Part shown: positions 1 to 5,416 of the stretch, piece by piece
How the letters are laid out: every line of letters starts with the position of its first letter
Numbering within the stretch: position 1 is the first letter of the stretch
Source: Actinomycetes bacterium
GTDB lineage: Bacteria; Actinomycetota; Coriobacteriia; Coriobacteriales; Eggerthellaceae
Length of the DNA: 18,586 nucleotides
Reading direction: 5' to 3'
Assembly: GCA_023403475.1 (NCBI GenBank)
Contig: JAEYEL010000061.1
Location: 1-18,586, forward strand
Notes under the pieces: generated by a model
The model's input: the letters and a program-made list of their open reading frames with translations, nothing else
The model's database searches: none
Told to the model about the DNA's origin: nothing
Position numbers and translations under genes: made by a program

Positions 1-8
1 CTCCGGAG

Positions 9-16
9 TTTTGCAG
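9..16 (+). repeat. Candidate left terminal inverted repeat of the IS
   Basis: TTTTGCAG here is the exact reverse complement of CTGCAAAA at 1990-1997. The match is only 8 bp plus a TAGA offset by one base, so it is a candidate, supported by its position outside the transposase gene and terminator. Confidence 0.45.
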
Positions 17-53
17 CTAGATAGCCAGCCTTCAGTTTCATAGCCCCTGTTCA

Positions 54-71
54 GAAGCCGACTTTGGCTTC
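54..71. other. Small hairpin upstream of the transposase
   Basis: GAAGCC (54-59) and GGCTTC (66-71) form a 6-bp stem with a 6-base loop. It lies between the candidate left IS end and the transposase promoter. In other insertion sequences such structures can limit read-through transcription or translation initiation from outside. That role is inference only. Confidence 0.3.
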
Positions 72-122
72 AATTTTTGTCAATGTTTTATGACTTTCTT
101 CATGTGTGACTGCGGAGTATTG

Positions 123-131
123 TGGTATACT
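123..131 (+). promoter_or_regulatory. Extended -10 promoter of the transposase
   Basis: TGG followed by TATACT (126-131) makes an extended -10 element. No convincing -35 hexamer lies 16-18 bases upstream, as is usual for extended -10 promoters. A transcript would start near 138, leaving about 20 bases before the ATG at 159. Confidence 0.5.
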
Positions 132-158
132 AGGAGTATTAACCCCGCAGGTCAGGAC

Positions 159-1913
159 ATGTTTATGCATCTGAAGAAGGCAAGGCGCAAAGGCGATCGG
201 GTATATCTGTCGATTGCCGAGAATTACCGTGAGGGCAACAAAACCCGGATGCGCCACATCGAATCGATCGGCTACGTCGATGAGTTGCAAAGCCCCACCT
301 GCCCTGATCCGATCGCCTTTTGGCAAGCGGAAGTCGACAGGCGCAACGCCGAGGCGAAAGCGCAGGCGGCTCCTGTCATGGTGAAGCTCTCGAGCGCTCG
401 AAAGATCGACAAGAAAGAAGATCGTCGCATCGATCTCGGGGCGGCTGTGCCGAGCTCCTACTTTCACCGCGACCTCGGGATATGGTCGTTCTTCGAAAAG
501 AAGAGGACAGCGCGTACGTGCGCTTTCGATCCTTGCCGGATACTGGAATTGCTCGTATGGAACCGCCTAAGTGAGCCATCATCCAAAAAGGCCGCCTGGG
601 AGGGGCGCGGCCGCTTTCCAAGGGAATGCGCTTTCTCGCTTGATGACGTCTACCGCTCCCTCGATTACCTCAACGCCAACTCCGATGCGCTCATCAGGCA
701 CATGAACGAGAGCCTGGGGCGTGCACGCGGACCGCGCAACAAAACCCGGCTCTACTACGATGTCACCAACTACTACTTCGAAGTCGAAAACGAAGACGCA
801 GGCGAGGAGGGCTTGCGCAAGCGGGGGGTCGGCAAAGAGCATAGGCCCTCCCCGATCGTGCAAATGGGGCTTCTGCTCGACGCAGACGGAATACCGCTGG
901 ACTTCGAGGTGTTTCCCGGCAACAGAAACGACATGACAACCATGCTGCCCGTCATGAAGAAGGCAGGGCTCCGCCCGAAAGGCGATGCGGGCGACTCAGA
1001 GCGCGAGCGCGTCATCATGGTGACCGACAAAGGACTCAACACCTCGAACAACATAGCGGCCTGCACCCTGGACGGAAATGGGTTTATCCTCTCCCAATCG
1101 GTGCGCAAGGCGACCAAGGCGCTCAAGGCGTGGGTGCTGTCAGAAGACGGGTACGTCGAGAGCGAGTCCGGGCGCTTCAAGATCAAAAGCAGGATCTCTG
1201 ACAAGACTCTCTACATCACCGGAGACGACGGCAAAAGGCGCTCTGTCAAAGTACCGATCAAAGAGGTTGCCTTTTGGTCGCAAGACTTCTTCGAGAGAAG
1301 CCGCCATGAACGCGCAAAGGTCATAGAGAAGTCTCGACGCGCCATTGAGCGAGGCGAGGTGTCTGCAGCGCAAGCGAAGACATCTGTCAGGTATGCCGTT
1401 GACAAGCCTGTAGTGAAAGCCACAGGAGAGCGGGCTGATCACAACTGGGTTCTTGATGAGGACAAGATCGCCGCCGATGAGGCGATGGATGGCTACTACT
1501 GCATCATCACATCCGAACAAGAGATGGATGATCGCGAAATCATCGAGGCCTACCGGGGGCTGTGGCGCATAGAAGAGTCGTTTCGCGTGCTCAAAAGCGA
1601 CTTCGACGCGCGCCCTGTTTACGTATCGCGCGACGAGCACATACGCGCCCACTTCCTCGTCTGCTACATCGCGCTGTTTATTATGCGGCTCATGCAAAAG
1701 GACACCGCATACGCCTACTCTGCAACGCAGATTTCCAGAGCGCTCAAAAACATCACTGGGCACCACCTTGATGCCAACCTGTACTTCTTCGACTACCGCA
1801 GCGACCTAACTGATGCCCTCGGCAGGGCAACCGGCACAGACCTCACACGCCAGATTCTCACGAAAGGCCAGATCAGAGAGATTATGGGGTCGGTGAAGAA
1901 ACCGAGGAGTTGA
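159..1913 (+). CDS. IS1634-type DDE transposase, full length
   Basis: This 584-residue protein catalyses cut-and-insert transposition of its own element. The start at 159 gives the typical family N-terminus (hydrophobic MFMHLKK, then basic KARRKGDRVYLSIAENYREG) and follows the -10 element at a sensible distance; an in-frame ATG at 90 lies upstream of that promoter. The RNase H-like core shows three acidic residues in family context: D201 in YYDVTNYYFE, D290 in MVTDKGLN, and E472 in the YRGLWRIEESFRVLK segment, a Y-x6-E-x6-K arrangement matching the YREK signature of IS4-type enzymes with the usual R replaced by L. No stop or frameshift interrupts it, so it is probably active. The long insertion between the second D and the E is normal for this group. 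Confidence 0.9.
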   Translation: MFMHLKKARRKGDRVYLSIAENYREGNKTRMRHIESIGYVDELQSPTCPDPIAFWQAEVDRRNAEAKAQAAPVMVKLSSARKIDKKEDRRIDLGAAVPSSYFHRDLGIWSFFEKKRTARTCAFDPCRILELLVWNRLSEPSSKKAAWEGRGRFPRECAFSLDDVYRSLDYLNANSDALIRHMNESLGRARGPRNKTRLYYDVTNYYFEVENEDAGEEGLRKRGVGKEHRPSPIVQMGLLLDADGIPLDFEVFPGNRNDMTTMLPVMKKAGLRPKGDAGDSERERVIMVTDKGLNTSNNIAACTLDGNGFILSQSVRKATKALKAWVLSEDGYVESESGRFKIKSRISDKTLYITGDDGKRRSVKVPIKEVAFWSQDFFERSRHERAKVIEKSRRAIERGEVSAAQAKTSVRYAVDKPVVKATGERADHNWVLDEDKIAADEAMDGYYCIITSEQEMDDREIIEAYRGLWRIEESFRVLKSDFDARPVYVSRDEHIRAHFLVCYIALFIMRLMQKDTAYAYSATQISRALKNITGHHLDANLYFFDYRSDLTDALGRATGTDLTRQILTKGQIREIMGSVKKPRS

Positions 1914-1942
1914 GCTGTTCCCCTACAGGAATCGTCACTGAA

Positions 1943-1986
1943 AAGAAGGCTGTTCTCCCAGCTCGCAAAGGGAGAACAGCCTTCTT
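1943..1986. terminator. Perfect 17-bp hairpin at the 3' end of the IS
   Basis: Arms at 1943-1959 and 1970-1986 are perfectly complementary, with a 10-base loop. It starts 29 bases after the transposase stop and lies just inside the right IS end. The 3' side is CTTCTTCTAC rather than a clean T tract, so termination strength is uncertain. The symmetric A-rich left side could also stop transcripts entering from the right. Confidence 0.7.
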
Positions 1987-1989
1987 CTA

Positions 1990-1997
1990 CTGCAAAA
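1990..1997 (-). repeat. Candidate right terminal inverted repeat of the IS
   Basis: CTGCAAAA is the exact reverse complement of the left candidate at 9-16. Sequence to the right of it is in frame with, and homologous to, the PH-like gene that follows, which supports a border close to here. Confidence 0.45.
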
Positions 1998-2059
1998 GTC
2001 AGGTTATAACGCAATGCGCCGGTCTTCGGCTTTATTCTGATTGTGTCATGGGGGACGAG

Positions 2060-2617
2060 ATGACGATTAGGCTGACACCCGATATCAAGGTCGATTTGGA
2101 GATGTCAGGCGACTACGTCTACCGACGCAAGGGGGAAAGCACGTATGCGGTTGACAAGCGCATACTTTTTGTGATTGTGTCGACTCCCGAAGGTCGTATT
2201 ACTGGACAGATTCCGGGCTCAGACGAACTGGAAGCTCGACGGTTTGCAGATGCGGTATATAACGCGGCTGCAATGATCGATCAGCAAACGATGATTCGAA
2301 ACATGAAACTCTCGACTCTTTACAGCGAATATGCCCGCGTGGACGCCGATGCTGCGGCTATGGAACAAGCTCGTCAAACACTGCGTGCGACAGAGGCCTA
2401 TGTTCAGCCGATAGTGCTGGCTGATAATCGGTTGGCTTCGATTATGGCCCAGGCGACACCGGAGGACTTGGAGAGAATGAAAGCTCTCGAAAACAGCAAG
2501 CTCGGGCGCTGCGAAATCGTCCTGATAATCATCGCCGCCATTGTGGGAGGTTTTGTCGTTGCTCCTCTAGGCTTATTTCTTATTTTTGGCATTGTCGGCA
2601 TGGTGGTTCTTCAGTAG
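2060..2617 (+). CDS. PH-like-domain membrane protein, 5' end removed by the IS
   Basis: From the ATG at 2060 this is 185 residues; GGGGGA lies 4-9 bases upstream, and an alternative ATG is at 2048. Residues 1-70 look like the strands and final helix of a bacterial PH-like domain, ending in the helix ARRFADAVYNAA. A charged helical stretch follows, then about 35 very hydrophobic residues at the C-terminus (one or two membrane helices). The protein opposite (2644-3401) has the same order and clear similarity. That similarity continues upstream of both ATGs, through the in-frame residues L-R-L-Y-S-D-C-V (2024-2047), almost to the IS border at 1997. The native start was therefore further left and has been cut away. 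A shortened protein could still be made. Its function is not known. Confidence 0.65.
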   Translation: MTIRLTPDIKVDLEMSGDYVYRRKGESTYAVDKRILFVIVSTPEGRITGQIPGSDELEARRFADAVYNAAAMIDQQTMIRNMKLSTLYSEYARVDADAAAMEQARQTLRATEAYVQPIVLADNRLASIMAQATPEDLERMKALENSKLGRCEIVLIIIAAIVGGFVVAPLGLFLIFGIVGMVVLQ

Positions 2618-2643
2618 CCGATTGGTGTTCTACGGGTAGAATG

Positions 2644-3401
2644 CTAAGCAAACAGGAAGTATCCGACGAGGAGTCTAAGTGCTAATGCCAAAGGGATGGC
2701 AAGGGCAAGGGCTTTCGCGAGAGGATGCTTACTTGGAACCCTTCCCCTTTTATCGAATCCCGCTGCTAGAGCGCATTGCACCAGATAGTCGAGATTTGCT
2801 TGGGCGGCATCGATTTCGGATGTATCGGCTTCGACCTCATCAAGTGCTTTCTGAGCTTTTTTGACGGCGAGCTTGCTGTCTTCCAGGAGTGCTCTTTCTT
2901 CCTCAAGCTCGACAAGAGCTTGTTCCTGTTTATGGGCGAGCTCTTTTAAGTTTTTGGTTGCATTGTAGATAGCGTCAACAAAATGCTGGGCGTTTATTTC
3001 GTCTGTTGCTTCTTCGGTCGAGGTTTGCTCGATTTTTTTTGAACAGTTACTTGCTGTTTTGGGGATGTGATGGTTATAAAAACCGTTCTTACATTTTCAA
3101 GGCGGCTGGTATTTCCACCTTGTATGAGTTCGCCTCCTATTCTAGTGGAAGCGAAAATGTTTTCAGTTAAAGGAATTTTCCAGTTCTCGCCTTCGATTCG
3201 GTCGTGGTATAGGGAAGCACTTTCGAATTTAGCGAGTAGCAACTTTTCATCGTACGCATTTTGATATGATTCCTCTGCTTTTTTCTCGGCTGCCTGCGCT
3301 TTGGTCAGCTGTTCTTTAAGCGAAGCGATATTTTTTCTGTGATTGCGTTTTGCTAATCTGAGCTGCTTTTTTGCTTCGGTAATTGCTGAACTGAATTCCA
3401 T
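2644..3401 (-). CDS. Coiled-coil/PH-like membrane protein with -1 frame change
   Basis: Frame 0 runs from ATG 3401 (GGAAG four bases upstream) to a stop at 2994. The coding signal continues in the -1 frame from 3033 to a stop at 2644, giving about 252 residues if joined. Order: coiled coil (about 1-60, rich in K, E, A), PH-like domain (about 60-145, with SLYHDRIEG, IPLTENI and RTVFITITSP), second coiled coil rich in E, A and K, and a C-terminal hydrophobic helix ending LLVGYFLFA. The join falls inside the PH-like domain: VTVQKK in frame 0 and NAQHFVDAIYNAT in the -1 frame align with one uninterrupted stretch of the neighbouring protein 2060-2617. The two frames thus belong to one gene. Whether the shift is programmed, phase-variable, a mutation or a sequencing error is open. 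A TTG at 3434 is an alternative start but lies at the predicted transcription start. The base composition is more AT-rich than the core genes. Function unknown. Confidence 0.65.
3033..3039 (-). other. Slippery heptamer A AAA AAA at the frame change
   Basis: Eight consecutive A residues on the minus strand (3040-3033) are read in frame 0 as CAA AAA AAA, which places the canonical X XXY YYZ heptamer A AAA AAA in the right phase. A one-base backward slip gives AAA AAA ATC GAG and enters the long downstream frame. Immediately after it, TCGAG/CTCGA (3032-3028 and 3022-3018) can form a 5-bp stem, closer than the usual 5-8 base spacing. A run of this type is also a hot spot for replication slippage and base-call error. 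Confidence 0.5.
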
Positions 3402-3439
3402 TAGCTTCCGTTCGATTGTGGCTTTTTCTTCCAAAACTT

Positions 3440-3448
3440 ATTGTATCA
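3440..3448 (-). promoter_or_regulatory. Extended -10 promoter for the minus-strand PH-like gene
   Basis: On the minus strand TGA TACAAT forms an extended -10 element. A transcript would begin near 3433, about 30 bases before ATG 3401, which favours that ATG over the TTG at 3434. The -35 region is poor. Confidence 0.45.
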
Positions 3449-3595
3449 AAGCCGGCTTTTCGTTTAGCTGCTGAATTGCCCTTTTCTCTTTGCTTCTCTC
3501 TCGCACTTACTCGCTGTCTCATTCGAGTGACATCTGGGTTTAACTATTTATTGCATTGACAAGACAATTGAGTGTTGAAAGGGGAGTATTGTCAG

Positions 3596-3652
3596 ATGAA
3601 GATAATTCGAATTGGAAAGGCTTGGTGGAGATATGACTCCTTTCGAGGCTGA
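3596..3652 (+). CDS. Possible 18-codon leader ORF overlapping the tape-measure gene
   Basis: ATG at 3596 follows GGGGAG (3581-3586) at a spacing of 9 bases, the best ribosome binding site in this intergenic region. The frame encodes about 18 residues (MKIIRIGKAWWRYDSFRG) and stops at 3650-3652, overlapping the start of the tape-measure gene at 3633. It may couple translation to that gene, or be the remnant of a lost gene such as a tail chaperone. There is no homology evidence. A TTGACA hexamer lies at 3556-3561, but no -10 box is properly spaced from it. Confidence 0.25.
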   Translation: MKIIRIGKAWWRYDSFRG

Positions 3653-5411
3653 GGCGGCACGCCTCGACGTCGCAATAGAATCTATACTAAATACTACGAG
3701 AAAGGAACTGAAGAGCGTCGAAAAACTTTTAAATGAGATTGTTAATGCTATAAAAAGAATGTCGTACTCTGCCGGAAGTGTGGAGCTGAAGCCGGAGGCT
3801 ATTGAGTCGTTTTCCGACTTGCTAGAAAAAGCTACGCAGGTGCCTCCTGCTCTGAATAACATTATTTCGTTAGGGGAGAAAGTTTCCGCAATTTGGAAGG
3901 GTTCTGCGAAAAGCGCCGAAGAAGCTGGCGATTCGGCAAAGGAAGCTGGCGATTCGATGAAAGAAGCTGGCGTTTCGATAAAAGAAACTGAATCCAAGAT
4001 GTCGAGTTTTTCAAAATCTTCAAACCTTCTCAAGAAGGGCATGGTTGCGTCAACGATCGCTATTGGTGCAGCGGTTGTGGGTCTTTCTGGATTGGCGATT
4101 GCGGTCGCAAACGGTGATGCGGATATCCAGTCGATGTGCGATAATGCGCTTGGCGCTGTTGCCCGGGTGGCGAAGGGGCTGCCGAAGTCGATTGATCAAA
4201 TGACTTCGGTGCTTCCCGGTTTCGTTGCAGCGTTATCGGATTTGTTCCCGAGCCTTCTGGGCTCTTTTGAATATGGATTCAAGTCGATTATGGCGATTAT
4301 TCCGGGCTTGATACCAGAAATTGCATCAATGTTGGGTGATTTATTAGGATCCTTAGCCGGATGCTTGGTGGATGCTGCTCCGGAGCTTCTTTTGGCGGGT
4401 TTGCTACTCTTCTCTTCAATCGCCAATGCGCTCGCCGATAGCATTCCCTCATTATTGGAAAAGATAGCCGAGTCGATAGGTGAGATTTGTGCAGCGGTTC
4501 TTATCGCCGGCCCTTTGCTTCTGGAGGCTGGGCTTGGCCTTTTTACGACTCTTGTCCAGGCTTTGGCTGGAGTAGAGCCTTTTCTTATTGAGTATATTCC
4601 GACTTTTATCGAAAACTTTGTGGGTATGATGTTGGTTTATGCGCCAGTAATCTTCGATGGAGCTGTCAGTCTTTTTGTGGCTATAGCTCAGGCATTGCCT
4701 CAAATTATCCCGTCGCTGAGCCAAGAGCTCCCCCAGTTGGTGCAGTCGGTATGCGATGAATTGCGCACATATGCTCCAATTGTTTTTTCCGCTGCTCTTT
4801 CGATGTTCTTTGCGATTGTCCAGTCGATTCCAGCTGTGTTGGATGCTTGTCTGGATGCACTTCATCTTTTGATAAATGATGCCTTGGACGCTATAAAGAA
4901 TAGTGATAATGACATGTTTCGCGTAGCTGGGTATATGATGCAGGGATTAGTCAACGGCATAATGGCGAAGGCTCATGAGATTGCTGGCGCCATAGGCGAC
5001 GCAATAAATGGTGCTGTTGATTGGGCGAAAAACCTGCTTGGTATCGCTTCGCCGTCGAAGGTGTTCGCTTCTATCGGTAGGTACGTGTCCGAGGGGTTTG
5101 CGAACGGCATTTCCGACAAGGCGGGCGAAGCGGTTGCCGCAATGAAGGATATGGCCAACGACGTGGTGGATGCTGCGAAGGTCAAACTGCCCGCTATCGA
5201 CGTTCCTGTTGGCCTTAATGTCCAAGGCTTGTCAACCGCATTCGGCGGTTTCGGGTTTTCTCCTGCGATGGCCGGTGCGGGTGCTGCTGGCATGAGCGCA
5301 ACAAACAATTACTACACGATTGAAAAGGTCGATTTGTCTGGCAGCCCGGTTGCCGAAAGGGCGGCCGAATCGCTGTGGGGCGATGTTCGCCGTCAGATGA
5401 GAATGAGGTGA
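3633..5411 (+). CDS. Short phage tail tape-measure-like protein
   Basis: This 592-residue protein would set tail length and help DNA entry in a siphovirus-like tail. Residues 1-110 are polar and helical, with short heptad repeats near 97-125. A glycine/alanine-rich hydrophobic helix follows at about 137-165. Residues 205-424 are five hydrophobic 44-residue repeats. The C-terminus has the typical tape-measure segment GIASPSKVFASIGRYVSEGF followed by a helical tail and NNYYTIEKVDLSGSPV. The start at 3633 has GGTGGAG just upstream; a TTG at 3612 in the same frame is possible. At 592 residues it is short for the family (often 700 to over 1500), so it may be reduced. Its first two thirds are visibly more AT-rich than the end and than the genes that follow. 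The stop overlaps the ribosome binding site of the next gene. Confidence 0.8.
   Translation: MTPFEAEAARLDVAIESILNTTRKELKSVEKLLNEIVNAIKRMSYSAGSVELKPEAIESFSDLLEKATQVPPALNNIISLGEKVSAIWKGSAKSAEEAGDSAKEAGDSMKEAGVSIKETESKMSSFSKSSNLLKKGMVASTIAIGAAVVGLSGLAIAVANGDADIQSMCDNALGAVARVAKGLPKSIDQMTSVLPGFVAALSDLFPSLLGSFEYGFKSIMAIIPGLIPEIASMLGDLLGSLAGCLVDAAPELLLAGLLLFSSIANALADSIPSLLEKIAESIGEICAAVLIAGPLLLEAGLGLFTTLVQALAGVEPFLIEYIPTFIENFVGMMLVYAPVIFDGAVSLFVAIAQALPQIIPSLSQELPQLVQSVCDELRTYAPIVFSAALSMFFAIVQSIPAVLDACLDALHLLINDALDAIKNSDNDMFRVAGYMMQGLVNGIMAKAHEIAGAIGDAINGAVDWAKNLLGIASPSKVFASIGRYVSEGFANGISDKAGEAVAAMKDMANDVVDAAKVKLPAIDVPVGLNVQGLSTAFGGFGFSPAMAGAGAAGMSATNNYYTIEKVDLSGSPVAERAAESLWGDVRRQMRMR
3921..3983 (+). 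repeat. 21-bp tandem repeat inside the tape-measure gene
   Basis: Three 21-bp units begin with GAAGCTGGCG (3921, 3942, 3963), followed by a decayed fourth (GAAACTGAATCC). They encode heptads of the form EAGDSxK, so copy number can change without breaking the frame and lengthen or shorten a polar helix. Confidence 0.8.
4245..4904 (+). repeat. Five 44-residue repeats in the tape-measure protein
   Basis: Protein residues 205-248, 249-292, 293-336, 337-380 and 381-424 align without gaps. Proline at unit position 2 and phenylalanine at position 12 are kept in all five; proline at position 24 is kept in the first four. DNA identity is low, so these are old protein-level repeats. The unit is four times 11 residues, which fits the 11-residue spacing known from tape-measure helices. 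Confidence 0.75.
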
Positions 5412-5416
5412 GTCGA

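Larger units (their letters stand above)
9..1997 (+). mobile_element. IS1634-type (IS4 superfamily) insertion sequence
   Basis: The element contains one intact DDE transposase gene (159-1913), a perfect 17-bp hairpin just after it, and short inverted ends: TTTTGCAG at 9-16 and CTGCAAAA at 1990-1997. The similarity extends weakly inward (a TAGA tetramer follows on both sides, offset by one base). No matching direct repeat is visible in the bases flanking these ends, so the exact borders are uncertain or one flank has been rearranged. On the right the element abuts a gene that appears to have lost its 5' end (see 2060-2617). Only 8 bases of left flank are in view. Confidence 0.75.

Noticed and set aside
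2679..2864. Open frame of 61 codons on the plus strand
   Set aside because: It lies opposite the -1 frame part of the minus-strand PH-like gene, which has coherent coiled-coil and membrane-helix coding. The plus frame has no domain signal or ribosome binding site.
3316..3522. Minus-strand 68-codon frame upstream of and overlapping the PH-like gene
   Set aside because: The overlap with the real frame, lack of a ribosome binding site and highly basic composition suggest a shadow. A further frameshift to join it as an N-terminus cannot be supported.
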